DNA of 64,000 nucleotides. Source: Paraburkholderia caledonica NBRC 102488 (GTDB lineage Bacteria; Pseudomonadota; Gammaproteobacteria; Burkholderiales; Burkholderiaceae). The stretch is from assembly GCF_000685095.1 (NCBI RefSeq), contig NZ_BAYE01000023.1, positions 1-64,000 of the forward strand. Direction: 5' to 3'. Position numbers and translations under genes: made by a program. The notes beneath the pieces are model-generated. The model was not told the DNA's origin, did not search any database, and saw only the letters and a list, made by a program, of their open reading frames with translations. Each line of letters starts with the position of its first letter. The first letter of the stretch is position 1. Of the stretch, positions 1 through 9,101 are shown in pieces.

Positions 1-39
1 GACATCAGAGGCAGCACAATGCGCCGCCTGGCTGCGTGA
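1..39 (+). CDS. tnpA: IS66 TnpA, last 12 codons (partial)
   Basis: An open frame enters from the left edge and stops with TGA at 37-39. The GTG start of tnpB follows directly, the tight tnpA/tnpB junction expected in IS66. Only the C-terminal tail is visible, so identity rests on position in front of tnpB rather than on sequence. Confidence 0.5.
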   Translation, partial: DIRGSTMRRLAA

Positions 40-387
40 GTGGCTCGCGTGATCCGCATTGATGAAGCGTGGCTGGCGGTCGATCCGCTGGACATGCGCG
101 CCGGCTTCGATACGGCACTGGCGCGTGTCGTCAAGGTATTTGGTGCTGCGCATCCGCACCATGCTTACCTGTTCGCCAACCGGCGGGCCAACCGCCTGAA
201 GGTGCTGGTCCACGACGGTATCGGCATCTGGTTGGCGTCGCGACGGCTGAACGAAGGGCAGTTTGTGTGGCCTCACTCTGGTAGCGAACCGAAGCATCAT
301 GCGCTCACGCAGGAACAACTCGCAGGTCTTGTGGTCGGCTTGCCGTGGCAGCGTATCGGCCCGAACGGTGTGATCCGCGTCGTATGA
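40..387 (+). CDS. tnpB: IS66 accessory protein TnpB
   Basis: This 115-residue protein has the hallmarks of IS66 Orf2/TnpB. These are the opening with WLAV-PLDMRAGFDTALARV, the central HHAYLFANRRANRLKVLVHD block, and the closing LPWQRIGPNG stretch. TnpB is required with TnpA and TnpC for IS66 transposition, but its biochemical role is not settled. Length is normal for the family (about 110-120 residues). The GTG start at 40 sits directly after the tnpA stop, suggesting translational coupling; tnpC follows after about 60 bases. Confidence 0.93.
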   Translation: MARVIRIDEAWLAVDPLDMRAGFDTALARVVKVFGAAHPHHAYLFANRRANRLKVLVHDGIGIWLASRRLNEGQFVWPHSGSEPKHHALTQEQLAGLVVGLPWQRIGPNGVIRVV

Positions 388-450
388 GGCCAGCAGGGAC
401 GTAAACTGTTGCGCTTCCACGGTGTCTGGGGTTCTGGCAGACTGGCCTGC

Positions 451-2031
451 ATGAACCTGCCCGCCGATCTCAACGCCCTCAGCCCGGAACAGTTGCGCAC
501 GCTTGCAGAGCAGCTGATTGCCCAGGTCCAGGAGAGAGAGCGGGAGCTTCAGGACAAGACCCGGGAGGTCGATGAGAAGGAACGGGAACTGCATTACCGG
601 CAGACCCGTATCGACCAGCTGACTCATGAGATCTCGATCCTGAAGCGCCAGCAGTTCGGCCGGCGCAGCGAACAGCTGGGCAGCGAGCAGATGAACCTGC
701 TGGATGAAGCGATCGACGCGGATCTGGTCGCCATCGAACTGGAACTCGAGCAGCTTAAGCCGGACACCCCCACCGCCCCGTCGCGCCAGCAGCCTAAACG
801 CACAGGGCTGCCAGCACAGCTGCCGCGCACAGAGATCCATCACGAGCCCGATAGCAAGATGTGCCAGTGTGGCTGCGAGCGTGTACGGATTGGCGAGGAC
901 ATCAGCGAGAAGCTGGATTACACGCCAGGCGTCTTCACGGTTGAGCGGCATATCCGTGGGAAGTGGGTGTGCAAGAACTGCGAAACGCTGATTCAGGCGC
1001 CGGTGCCCGCACACGTCATTGACAAGGGCATCCCCACCACGGGACTGCTGGCGTCGGTGCTGATCAACAAATACGCGGATCACTTACCCCTGTATCGTCA
1101 AGAACAGATCTTTGCGCGCGCGGGTCTCGCGATACCGCGCTCGACACTGGGCGCCTGGGTCGGCATGTGCGGCGTGCAGCTGCAACCGCTGGTCGACGCG
1201 CTCCATCAGGAAATCCTGCAACAGGGTGTACTGCACGCAGACGAGACGCCGGTGCAGATGCTCAGTCCCGGCTCGGGCAAGACGCACAGGGCCTACCTCT
1301 GGGCGTATACACCGGCGCAGTTCAGCACACTGCGCGGCGTGGTCTATGACTTCGCCAACAGTCGTGCGGGCGAACACGCCCGCACCTTCCTTGCCGGCTG
1401 GCAGGGCAAGCTGGTTTGCGACGATTACAGCGGGTACAAGGCGGGATTCCAGCAAGGCATCACTGAAATTGGCTGTGCGGCGCACGCGAGGCGCAAGTTC
1501 TTCGATCTGCACGCCAATCACAGCAGCCAGATCGCCGGGCAGGCTCTGCCTTACTTCGCAAGGCTTTACGAAATCGAACGCGACGCGGCCGTGCTGGATG
1601 CCGAAGCACGCCGAAGGCGACGTCAGAGTCTGGCCAAACCGGTGTGCGACGCCTTTTACGAATGGATGGCGGCGCAGCGCAAGCTGGTTTCGGAGGGCTC
1701 GGCGATTGCGAAAGCGCTGGATTACAGCCTCAAAAGATGGGAGGCGCTCACGCGCTATCTCGACGATGGGCACGTGCCCATTGATAACAACTGGGTCGAA
1801 AACCAGATACGTCCATGGGCCATCGGCAGAGGCAACTGGCTGTTCGCCGGCTCGCTGCGAGCAGGTCAACGCGCCGCCGCAATCATGAGCCTGATACGCT
1901 CGGCACAACTCAACGGGCACGATCCGCACGCCTATCTGAATGACATCCTCACGCGGTTGCCGACCCACAGAGCGAGTGAAGTCGCGACGCTGCTGCCGCA
2001 TCGCTGGCAACCGACTGCGATCGTCGGCTAG
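451..2031 (+). CDS. tnpC: IS66 transposase TnpC (DDE)
   Basis: This is the catalytic transposase. From the ATG at 451 it is 526 residues; an upstream TTG at 409 would add 14 residues but looks less natural. The N-terminal 80 or so residues are a charged coiled coil (repeats of E, R, Q and K). A Cys-rich zinc-binding segment follows (CQCGCERV and later VCKNC). The DDE catalytic core is recognisable: HADETPVQ carries the first D, VCDDYSGYKAG the second, and NNWVENQIRPWAIGR the E. The length is full for IS66 and no frame disruption is seen. Confidence 0.94.
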   Translation: MNLPADLNALSPEQLRTLAEQLIAQVQERERELQDKTREVDEKERELHYRQTRIDQLTHEISILKRQQFGRRSEQLGSEQMNLLDEAIDADLVAIELELEQLKPDTPTAPSRQQPKRTGLPAQLPRTEIHHEPDSKMCQCGCERVRIGEDISEKLDYTPGVFTVERHIRGKWVCKNCETLIQAPVPAHVIDKGIPTTGLLASVLINKYADHLPLYRQEQIFARAGLAIPRSTLGAWVGMCGVQLQPLVDALHQEILQQGVLHADETPVQMLSPGSGKTHRAYLWAYTPAQFSTLRGVVYDFANSRAGEHARTFLAGWQGKLVCDDYSGYKAGFQQGITEIGCAAHARRKFFDLHANHSSQIAGQALPYFARLYEIERDAAVLDAEARRRRRQSLAKPVCDAFYEWMAAQRKLVSEGSAIAKALDYSLKRWEALTRYLDDGHVPIDNNWVENQIRPWAIGRGNWLFAGSLRAGQRAAAIMSLIRSAQLNGHDPHAYLNDILTRLPTHRASEVATLLPHRWQPTAIVG

Positions 2032-2587
2032 CTCCACCCGTCAAGACGGGTTTGCCGAGCGCTTACGGTCGCTCGGCCTCCGGAACCGATTTAGGATCTC
2101 GATCGATATAGAGCAGATAGCGCAGGCGCCACGCGCGGTATAGTACTTGTCGCCTTTTAGGCTCTCCATCAAGCAGAGTTACCAGTGCAAGTTGAAGGTG
2201 AAGCGTAATAGGCAACAGGTGCCTTTGGAAGTTCTGCACTGCGTCAACCGAAGGGTTGCATCGGTCGCTGACAAATTGAACGCTAACTTCTTGTTTCAGA
2301 TATCGCACTTAGGGCGTTCTCCGCCGGCTACCGGCTACACCGACGGTGCGAACATCCGCTCGCCACTGCACCAGATCATGCGCAGACAGACCGCCCTGGC
2401 GACCGCAACCGTTTAACGCTTCGTCGACCCAACTGTGGCTCTTACGCTTTGCAATTGATCGGTCTAATCAGCGAGGCGACCTTAATCGGCGCTCGTCAGG
2501 CACACGGTGCAACATCCGAGGACTCTGTGCTTTGGACGCTGTTGCGCTGGCAAAGGGGCGACCGTGACGCGGTAGATGAGCGCTCGT

Positions 2588-2815
2588 TATGGCAACCGTG
2601 AGCCCCGCCACAAGCTTGTTGCCGACGAACGCGCCGAGTTGCAGGCAGTCGCGGGCTTGCCCAAATTCGGTAATCTGCCACCACGCCAGATCGTGCCGCG
2701 ACTGGCAAACCAGTAACACTATATCGCCACGAACCGAGTTCTAGCGGCTACTGATAGCCGAGGAGCAACTCGCCCATCGGTGCAGCGAACTGTCAATCCA
2801 TGCGCACAGCAAAGC
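2588..2815 (+). pseudogene. IS3-family transposase (OrfB) remnant
   Basis: Reading from 2588 the frame gives an RHKL-ADERAELQAVA block and then KFGNLPPRQIVPRLANQ. These match a conserved stretch near the N-terminus of IS3-type OrfB integrases (family pattern LPPSQIVPRLADQG-YIASESTFYRVL). A TAA interrupts it right after LANQ. The frame continues as HYIAT, then shifts into EEQLAHR-type residues. The catalytic DDE domain is absent, so this is a decayed fragment. The stretch from 2067 to about 2587 shows no gene I can support. Confidence 0.72.
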
Positions 2816-2904
2816 GCGTTGGTTTGCGCCACGCATGGCTATCCGCTCAAGCGGTTCGATGACCCTGTTTGCCGCGCGAAGTTGGGTGCATCGGTGCGCC
2901 GGCA

Positions 2905-3155
2905 CAGCAATGACATCGTCACAACGCGATCCGGCTTGCGCCTTCGGCGCGCCGTCATGCCAGCTTTGACCACGACATGCGGCATCGACGCGCGGCGGTG
3001 CATGGGTGTGTCGGCACCCTATCCGCTCCGATGGACAGCGTTTACGCGCTGCAGTTGCGCGTAAGTGCTGTCCATCCGAACCAGGATCGAAACAACAGTG
3101 CGGCAAGCACTCCGCAGCGGGATGACAAGGGGCGAAAGGCCCGCCGTCGTTGGAA
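2905..3155 (-). repeat. Diverged inverted repeat, copy 1
   Basis: Read on the minus strand, this stretch aligns by eye with plus-strand 10487-10725. Shared landmarks in the same order are cggcctttc, cgctgcggagtgc-tgcc, tcgatcc--gttc-gatg, ac-cttacgcgc and gtgacgatg-tc. Many mismatches separate the copies, so both are old. One shared reading frame gives similar peptide strings (AAECLP, DP-SD-Q-LRA), but neither copy has a credible start or gene context. It may be the debris of an unidentified mobile element. Confidence 0.5.
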
Positions 3156-3193
3156 CGGCGTGCCCGCGGCAATAGGTTGTGAACAGTACGATA

Positions 3194-4561
3194 TCAGTGC
3201 CTCCCCCTCGTGGCTTCAGACGGCTCCGCCTCCGATTTGCCTAGTTCCGGCAACAACACATCAAGTGGAATTTTGTCCGCCAAGACACGGTTTCCCGCGT
3301 CGCCGGGGTGCAAGTGGTCCCCCGAGTCAAACGCAGCGTTCAATCGTGACGGGTCCTCCCTGTCCCTTGCAAAAAGGTCAAAATCGAGCACAGCGTCAAA
3401 AGCTCCGCTCTTGCGTATCCATGAGTTCAGGCTCTGGCGCATGGCGTCCTTATCGGCGTTGAAATAGTTGTCCAATGGTGTACCGCGCAGCGCGTCGCGA
3501 AATGGCATCAAAGTCACTCCGACAATGCGGACGCCCCGGCGGTGAGCCTGCGCGATGAGCTGACGGAACCCGTTCTCTAGCGAGCCCAGCGACGCCTGCT
3601 GTCCGTTGGGATCGAAGGCCGTGCCTGGCCAGCTGATATCGTTGATACCTAGCAGTACGATGGCTGTACGAACGCCAGGTCGGTCGAGCACATCGCTCTC
3701 AAAGCGGGCGAGCGCATTGACACCCATCTTGTCGGATAGCAGCCGAGCCCCTGAGATGCCCGCGTTGATGACAGCGACGCCATGCGGTTCAAGTCTGGCC
3801 GCCAAGAAGTCCGGCCAGCGAGAATCGGCATCAACAGACGCGCCGTTACCGTCGGTAAGTGAGTCGCCGATCACGGCCACCGCCTCTCGTGCCGGACCGT
3901 CGGATTGCACTTCAACGCCCGTCAGCAGCGTGCGGGTGGTGATGGTCTCGGTTGAGGTTTTACGTGCGTCGATGGTAGGCGCGGTGGTCTGATCGCCACC
4001 AGCGATCCAGGCTGTTTGCCGGCCATCCCAGTGAAACGTCGTCGTTGGCGTGCTGGCTGGCAAGAAAACGCTGACCGTCACATGCTGTAAGGCTTGAACT
4101 GGAAGGTCAATCGGGTCGCTCAGGAGCGGAGCACCAGCGGGGATCGTCGCTGAAGTTTGCCCGCCAAAGGTAACTGTTCGCAGCGATTGCTTCTGGATCG
4201 CCGACCCGCGGCAGCTTAACGCCACCGATGCGCGTCCGACGACCAGCGGATGCTGACCATAGGCATTCGAGAACACCAGTCGCAAGCGAGCGCCTCCAAG
4301 ACTGACACGCGCTACCTGTCTAACAGTCTGATTCCGCAAAACAGCGGGAATGTTCGTCGAGAAGGGAAAATCGGCGCCCCACGTTGGTTGAGGGCTGGCG
4401 GCCCAGCTTGCCACCCAGTTCCCTGGAGCAGACAGCTGCACTGTCTCCGATCCAGCAGCAGATGTGGCGATGGCGAGTGAAGTCACCAGCAGGGTTGATG
4501 TCAGACGCGATAACCGATTCGTGTGTCCGATAGCATCTGAGGAGATAGCAAAAGAAGACAT
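3194..4561 (-). CDS. Secreted SGNH/GDSL-family esterase
   Basis: This is a 455-residue hydrolase of the SGNH superfamily. The N-terminus has a signal-peptide-like stretch (LTSTLLVTSLAIATSAAGS, about residues 19-38), pointing to export. A beta-rich N-terminal domain precedes the catalytic domain. There the GDSL serine block (AVIGDSLTDG), the block II glycine region (NAGISGARLL), the GxND block (LLGINDI) and the DxxH pair (GDHLHPGDAGN) appear in the correct order. Esterase activity on an acyl or carbohydrate ester is expected, but the substrate cannot be told. It is transcribed divergently from a LysR regulator 104 bases away, which may control it. Confidence 0.88.
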   Translation of the reverse strand: MSSFAISSDAIGHTNRLSRLTSTLLVTSLAIATSAAGSETVQLSAPGNWVASWAASPQPTWGADFPFSTNIPAVLRNQTVRQVARVSLGGARLRLVFSNAYGQHPLVVGRASVALSCRGSAIQKQSLRTVTFGGQTSATIPAGAPLLSDPIDLPVQALQHVTVSVFLPASTPTTTFHWDGRQTAWIAGGDQTTAPTIDARKTSTETITTRTLLTGVEVQSDGPAREAVAVIGDSLTDGNGASVDADSRWPDFLAARLEPHGVAVINAGISGARLLSDKMGVNALARFESDVLDRPGVRTAIVLLGINDISWPGTAFDPNGQQASLGSLENGFRQLIAQAHRRGVRIVGVTLMPFRDALRGTPLDNYFNADKDAMRQSLNSWIRKSGAFDAVLDFDLFARDREDPSRLNAAFDSGDHLHPGDAGNRVLADKIPLDVLLPELGKSEAEPSEATRGRH

Positions 4562-4665
4562 ATTCGTAACGTCGATTGGTTTGTCGATGATTGCTATATT
4601 CTGGATCCAAGGCGGCAGTTAGACTAGACTGACTCGACTACAAACAACTGTGAGCTGAACTCATT

Positions 4666-5571
4666 ATGGCCAGACTGGAAGTCAACCGCTCAGGCGAACT
4701 AGAGGTATTCGTCCGAGCGGTCGAGTCAGGCGGTTTCACGGCGGCCGCTCGTGACTTCGGGATGACGCCTTCAGCAGTCAGCAAGCTGGTTGCGCGGCTC
4801 GAACAGCGTCTTGGCACTCGGCTGATCAACCGATCGACACGCAAGCTTCAGCTGACACCTGAAGGGTGTGCGTTCTACGAGCGCGGCATCCGTATCTTGG
4901 CCGACCTCGATGAGGCAGAGCGTTCCGCAGGCATCCACGGCACACCGCGAGGTCGCCTCCGGGTCAACGCAAATGTGCCGTTCGGCCATCATTTCCTGCT
5001 GCCGCTGGCTTCCGAGTTTCTCGCACGTTATCCCGATGTGGCGCTCGACATCGTGCTCACCGACCAGGTGGTAGATCTGCTGGAACAACGTACCGATATC
5101 GCCGTGCGAGCTGGTCCGCTCAAGGCCTCAACGCTGGTGGCCCGCAAACTGGGCGAGACTCGCATGATGATCGTGGGGGCACCCGCTTACTTCGCGCGCC
5201 ACGGATGCCCACTCACGCCGAAAGCGTTAGGGCAACACAACCTGCTGGGTGCCAACTACGTCCGCGCCCAGCAAGGCTGGCCGCTGCAGGAGGGCGATGT
5301 TCATATGACCGCCACCGTCACAGGCAACGCACAGGCCAGCAACGGTGAAGCATTACGCGACCTAGCATTAGCGGGGCTGGGTCTTACCCGGCTCGCCGCA
5401 TTCCAGGTGCGGGAAGACATAGTGGCTGGCCGCCTGGTTGCCGTGCTCGAAGACTTCAATCCCGGCGACAGAGAGGAAATCCACGCGGTTTTCGTCGGAC
5501 ACGGCGACTATCTGCCTTTACGTGTTCGCGCGTTTCTCGATTTTCTTGTCGAGCGCGTGATGCTTGTGTGA
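4666..5571 (+). CDS. LysR-family transcriptional regulator
   Basis: This is a 301-residue LysR-type regulator. The N-terminal winged helix-turn-helix is clear (FVRAVESGGFTAAARDFG, SAVSKLVARLEQRLG, LINRSTRKLQLTPEG). It is followed by a substrate-binding domain (PFGHHFLLPL, ERTDIAVRAG-type strand, closing with the PLRVRAFLDFLVER helix). It belongs to the large CrgA/DsdC-like subgroup common in Burkholderia, where exact targets vary. It diverges from the SGNH esterase gene, the most likely target. The ATG at 4666 gives a normal LysR N-terminus (MARLEVNRSGELEVF). Confidence 0.92.
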   Translation: MARLEVNRSGELEVFVRAVESGGFTAAARDFGMTPSAVSKLVARLEQRLGTRLINRSTRKLQLTPEGCAFYERGIRILADLDEAERSAGIHGTPRGRLRVNANVPFGHHFLLPLASEFLARYPDVALDIVLTDQVVDLLEQRTDIAVRAGPLKASTLVARKLGETRMMIVGAPAYFARHGCPLTPKALGQHNLLGANYVRAQQGWPLQEGDVHMTATVTGNAQASNGEALRDLALAGLGLTRLAAFQVREDIVAGRLVAVLEDFNPGDREEIHAVFVGHGDYLPLRVRAFLDFLVERVMLV

Positions 5572-5821
5572 ATGTGTGAACGGGCGGCAAACATCCTCAC
5601 CTTCATGAACGGGCGCAGTCTGATCAAACAACTGGCACCGCTGGCAATCGTGTGTGCACGCTGGCGCCGCGGCTCACTATCCGCCGCATTTCTTGCATCG
5701 GTGGGCGGACCACGGAGGCCTGGAACGGCCCAGATTTTGGCGTCCCCCCGCTAAGCCGTGGCGGCTACGTCTGTGCGGGCAGCGTCGCACACTGGACGTT
5801 ATGCTTCGGTTTACCGCACAG

Positions 5822-6718
5822 CTAGGGCAGGGTGAGGTGCTCGGCCAGATACGAGTAGACAGTCGAGACTTTCGGGATATACCTGGACTCGGGGTGCCTG
5901 AGTAACCACAGTTGGGTGTCGCACTCGTCCACCGGGTCGGACAACTGGATCAGGTCAGTACGCTCATGTGCGAGGAATAGAGGGATCAGTCCCACACCGA
6001 GTCCCGCGGCAATCGCCTCGGTGACGGACACGATGCTGTTCACCTTGTATCGAGGCGTGATGCTCGGGTGGTGCCGCTTCCTCCATAGCACGGACGGATG
6101 CCCCGGGAGATCATCGTCCGGCGCGATCCAGGTAAATCTGGCCAGATCTGCCGTACTGAGCGTCGGGATGTAATCCCCGCCGGACCCGAACAGGGCCACC
6201 CGTATGCGTCCGAGGCACTTGCCAATCAGGTGATCCGGTGGCTGCATTGTGGCGCGCACTGCGATATCTGTATCACCGTTGCTGAGGCTCACCTTCTGGT
6301 TGCTGGTATCTAGCACAAACTGCAACAGCGGCTGGCGCGTCGCCAATCCGTTCAGCACAGGCAGAATCAGCCGTTGCAGAATCGTATCGGTCGAGTTGAT
6401 CTTGACCGTCCCGGTGATCAACCCATCCCGCCGCGGCAGTGTGACGGCATGAACGTTCTCGAGCACCGACTCGATCTGTTCGGCATGTTTCACAAGGTTC
6501 AACGCAAGCTCGCTGGGTAGTGAGCCAGCGCGGGAGCGTTCAAACAGACGCTCGCCCAAGCCCTCCTCGAGCCTGCGGACCATCCGGAACACAGTAGAAC
6601 TGTCGACCCCCAGGCGTTTCGCCGCCTCGGCCATGGTGCCGGCCCTGACCAGCGTCAGCACAACTTCCAGGTCCGAGGGCGCTAACTTGAATTGCATTTT
6701 TGCAAGTACCGGTTGCAT
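5822..6718 (-). CDS. LysR-family transcriptional regulator
   Basis: This is a 298-residue LysR regulator with an N-terminal HTH (LTLVRAGTMAEAAKRLG, SSTVFRMVRRLEEGLG, LFERSRAG) and a C-terminal ligand-binding domain (GLGVGLIPLFLAHE, ending ESRYIPKVSTVYSYLAEHL). It is transcribed divergently from the glutathione S-transferase gene with 112 bases between the start codons, a classic LysR/target arrangement. Convergent with the first LysR gene across 250 bases (5572-5821) in which I see no gene. Confidence 0.92.
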   Translation of the reverse strand: MQPVLAKMQFKLAPSDLEVVLTLVRAGTMAEAAKRLGVDSSTVFRMVRRLEEGLGERLFERSRAGSLPSELALNLVKHAEQIESVLENVHAVTLPRRDGLITGTVKINSTDTILQRLILPVLNGLATRQPLLQFVLDTSNQKVSLSNGDTDIAVRATMQPPDHLIGKCLGRIRVALFGSGGDYIPTLSTADLARFTWIAPDDDLPGHPSVLWRKRHHPSITPRYKVNSIVSVTEAIAAGLGVGLIPLFLAHERTDLIQLSDPVDECDTQLWLLRHPESRYIPKVSTVYSYLAEHLTLP

Positions 6719-6830
6719 AGATGTCTATTTACGAGGCCTACGTGCAAATGCAATCGTATGGCAGACCCGTAATCTCGATCATATATCGAGGCGACGGAAC
6801 GGTCATCGATCTTTCAAAGCGGATACACGA

Positions 6831-7517
6831 ATGTCACTGGTACTGGTCAGTCACCATCTTTGCCCATACGTCCAGCGCGTAGCTATCGTGCTCACCGAGA
6901 AAGGCGTGCCGTTCGAACGACGCGACATTGATCTATCAGAAAAGCCAGCTTGGTTCGCGGCTATCTCCCCGCTGGGCAAGACCCCTTTGCTCCTGATAGA
7001 CGATCAGCCGATCTTCGAATCGGCGGTGATTTGTGAGTACCTCGACGATGTCTTCCCTCCCCGCTTGCATCCCGCAGCTCCGCTCGAACGTGCGCGACAC
7101 AGGGGATGGATGGAATTCGGATCGTCGATGCTCAATACCATCGCGAAATTCTACGGCGCATCTAATCGTGCCGCCTTGGACCAACAGTGCCTCGAGCTCA
7201 TGTCGAAATTCCGGTTGGTAGAGGCGGAACTCGGAGCTCCTCCGTTCTTCGCGGGCACGAATTTCGGTATGGTGGACGCAACGTTCGGCCCCGTCTTCCG
7301 CTATTTCGATGCATTCGCGCGTGTCGCCGATTTCGGCATATTCGACGCCACCCCCAAGGTCAATGCGTGGCGCCACGCCCTTGCCGCGCGCGATTCCGTC
7401 GCTAACGCGGTCGCGGCTGACTATCCGGATCGGCTTGATGATTTTTTACGCACGCGACGTTCTGAGATATCCAGAATGATGGAACTGGGAGATTCGAAAC
7501 GCCAAGTGCTCGCCTGA
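6831..7517 (+). CDS. Glutathione S-transferase family protein
   Basis: This is a 228-residue protein with the two-domain GST layout. The thioredoxin-like N-terminal domain starts SLVLVSHHLCPYVQRVAI, with Cys-Pro-Tyr near residue 12. It contains the cis-Pro/glutathione-site signature GKTPLLLIDDQPIFESAVICEYLDD. The all-helical C-terminal domain ends near residue 215. The CPYV motif suggests an omega/beta-like or glutathionyl-hydroquinone-type active site, with Cys rather than Ser or Tyr. The ATG at 6831 was chosen because residues encoded further upstream show no GST similarity. Probably regulated by the divergent LysR protein. Confidence 0.88.
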   Translation: MSLVLVSHHLCPYVQRVAIVLTEKGVPFERRDIDLSEKPAWFAAISPLGKTPLLLIDDQPIFESAVICEYLDDVFPPRLHPAAPLERARHRGWMEFGSSMLNTIAKFYGASNRAALDQQCLELMSKFRLVEAELGAPPFFAGTNFGMVDATFGPVFRYFDAFARVADFGIFDATPKVNAWRHALAARDSVANAVAADYPDRLDDFLRTRRSEISRMMELGDSKRQVLA

Positions 7518-7626
7518 TGCTGACCACATTGCATCGCATTGGCGACAGCGCTGTGTAGCGCGCTCGACAGTGACGCGGTCAATCGCAACGTCTATCGCCA
7601 GTACGACACCCGGCGCAAGCGACCTT

Positions 7627-7719
7627 CCTCACCGTTTGGCAAATGCGCTCTACCAGCGAAGTCCCGTCCACCGACTTGCTCTCAAAAAGTACCAGCCAGG
7701 TTGCGTCTTTTGATTTCAT
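7627..7719 (-). pseudogene. MocR-type regulator, 5' fragment
   Basis: Starting from the ATG at 7719, the frame encodes the same first 31 or so residues as the intact MocR regulator at 25161 (KSKDATWLVLFESKS and onward, with one V-to-I change). It then loses the helix-turn-helix through a small deletion and runs into unrelated sequence and a stop near 7579. It cannot bind DNA or cofactor. Its start region keeps the GCCAATCAT direct repeats of the intact promoter. Confidence 0.8.
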
Positions 7720-8190
7720 GATTGGCCTTATGTATTCGAGATGATTGGCATGATCTGTCAGGCCAGTTTGGCATAGCATCCTGAAAACAATCATAGGGAC
7801 ATGCAATGACATCAGCCGAACTGGTTCAACGTAATCGTGCAGCGCTTGATCGCTTCCTTGCAGCATGGGCGACGCGCGATCCCGACGCTGTGCTGGACAG
7901 CGTGCATCAGGATTTCGTGTACTCAGCATCGGTCGGGCCGGAGCCTGGGTCCACTTGGCGCACGCGCGAGGCGATCCGTGAAGGTCTGAAGGCCATGTTT
8001 GCATATGACGAGGGTTGTGAGACGGAGATCAGTGACATCCAGATTCACGAAGAAGTCGGTTTCCAAACCTGGGTGTATCGGTTCAAGCACAAAGACGGCT
8101 CTCACCACACCTCGTATGGATGTGATCTGCTTCGATTCAAGGACGGAAAACTGATCGAAAAAAATGCCTTCCGCAAGGTCCTGACACCTC
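7627..8190. repeat. Inverted duplication, copy A (control region plus SnoaL gene start)
   Basis: This block matches 24690-25253 read on the other strand almost base for base. It includes the 87-base divergent control region with unchanged length, the first 31 or so codons of a MocR regulator and about 128 codons of the SnoaL-like gene. Copy B belongs to an intact divergent regulator-operon pair, so copy A is the derived, truncated one. Homology fades gradually beyond about 8190 and below about 7627. Confidence 0.88.
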
Positions 8191-8243
8191 CCTTGAGTGA
8201 CACCGAAACCACGGGATCAGAATCCAGCTCGATAGAAGTCTAG
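7806..8243 (+). CDS. SnoaL/NTF2-like protein, truncated paralogue
   Basis: This 145-residue protein has an NTF2/SnoaL-like fold signature (a helical start, then the F-A-WATRDPDAVLDSVHQDF and FKDGKLIEKNAF elements). It is nearly identical over its first 128 residues to the N-terminal domain of the 296-residue protein at 24184-25074. That larger protein has a second domain; here an in-frame TAG replaces a codon in the linker and the second domain is missing. It may be a functional single-domain protein or a decaying duplicate. NTF2-like folds serve many roles (isomerase, hydratase, dehydratase, subunit), so no reaction is assigned. Confidence 0.75.
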   Translation: MTSAELVQRNRAALDRFLAAWATRDPDAVLDSVHQDFVYSASVGPEPGSTWRTREAIREGLKAMFAYDEGCETEISDIQIHEEVGFQTWVYRFKHKDGSHHTSYGCDLLRFKDGKLIEKNAFRKVLTPPLSDTETTGSESSSIEV

Positions 8244-8426
8244 GCCGCAGTCATCGATCAACAATTTCCCTAATGTCGAACAGTGACCGTCAATGGTCGA
8301 TCGCTTCTCGGCTCAACACAATGCCGTTTGACGACTCCAAGCAATTTCAAGATGGTCGTGAGCGTGCTGGCGCAATGCTGGACATGACGACGGGCGCGTT
8401 CATGCACCCGGATGCTGGAGAGCAAC

Positions 8427-8807
8427 ATGGAACAGGCAAGTCTGCAGTGCATGCGTGAGGACGCGAATCTGACTGTGCGTCAGCAGAGCGGGCATCTGCT
8501 GAAGGTGGCGGTACATTTCTCGGTTGCGCCCGGCGCGACGCTATCATGGCGGGCCCAAGCGGACAGTGTCCTCATGGCTAAGGGCACAGGACTTTGGCTG
8601 ACGCGCATCAGTTCGCCCTACGATCACTGGCTTGCGCCAGGACAAACGTTCCGACTGAAACGCGGCGAACTGATATGGCTCAGCACGGCCGGCGAGCGTG
8701 TGGCGCGTGCGTCGCTGACTTATGCGCTGCCCGCGAGGGCCGGCTTCATTAGGCGCTGGCTGACACGGCTCACGCTCTTAGGCCTCGGACCGCCAACGCC
8801 GCGTTGA
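8427..8807 (+). CDS. DUF2917 domain protein
   Basis: This 126-residue protein fits the DUF2917 family: a small cupin-like beta-rich domain with WLTRISSPYDHWLAPGQTF and LKRGELIWLSTAGE. DUF2917 is common in Burkholderiales and has no established function. The ATG at 8427 is preferred to the one at 8412 because a GGAG (8417-8420) lies at good distance before it. The C-terminus is basic and helical (RRWLTRLTLLGLG). No operon partner is evident; about 290 bases with no visible gene separate it from the downstream transporter. Confidence 0.8.
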   Translation: MEQASLQCMREDANLTVRQQSGHLLKVAVHFSVAPGATLSWRAQADSVLMAKGTGLWLTRISSPYDHWLAPGQTFRLKRGELIWLSTAGERVARASLTYALPARAGFIRRWLTRLTLLGLGPPTPR

Positions 8808-9101
8808 GAAGCTTCGCCAACAACGGGCCGAGTAGGAACAATGTTTCATTGAACCGCATATTGCTGCGTCGTCTGCGCCAACCTTGACTCTGCTCGCTTA
8901 GGGCGGTACCAGGATTGTCAGAAACGCGTGTTCTCTGATTGCCCGAATTCTGCGTCTGGGATGCAACTGTCACGAAGGAATGGTCACTGCGCGACGCGGC
9001 GCAGTGACCATCCGATCGCGGAAAATGCAAAAAAGTGAATCGAGCGAGATTCAAACAATGAACGTATTCGTGTTATCAAGCATCCAAGAGGAGCCCCACG
9101 C

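Larger units (their letters stand above)
1..2066 (+). mobile_element. IS66-family insertion sequence, left end outside window
   Basis: The tail of tnpA, then tnpB and tnpC, follow each other on one strand in the order that defines IS66. The right end is placed at about 2066 because the sequence after tnpC carries a small palindrome (cccgtc/gacggg, 2037-2050) and then ends in gcttac, the complement of the GTAAGC start typical of IS66 terminal repeats. The 8 bases after it (2067-2074) would be one copy of the target duplication, but the other copy lies outside the window. Both complete genes are open, so the element may still be active if tnpA is intact. Confidence 0.75.

Noticed and set aside
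8571..8581. GGACAGTGTCC inside the DUF2917 gene
   Set aside because: The arms resemble the island motif, but there is a 1-base instead of a 5-base spacer, and it lies within a coding region outside the island.
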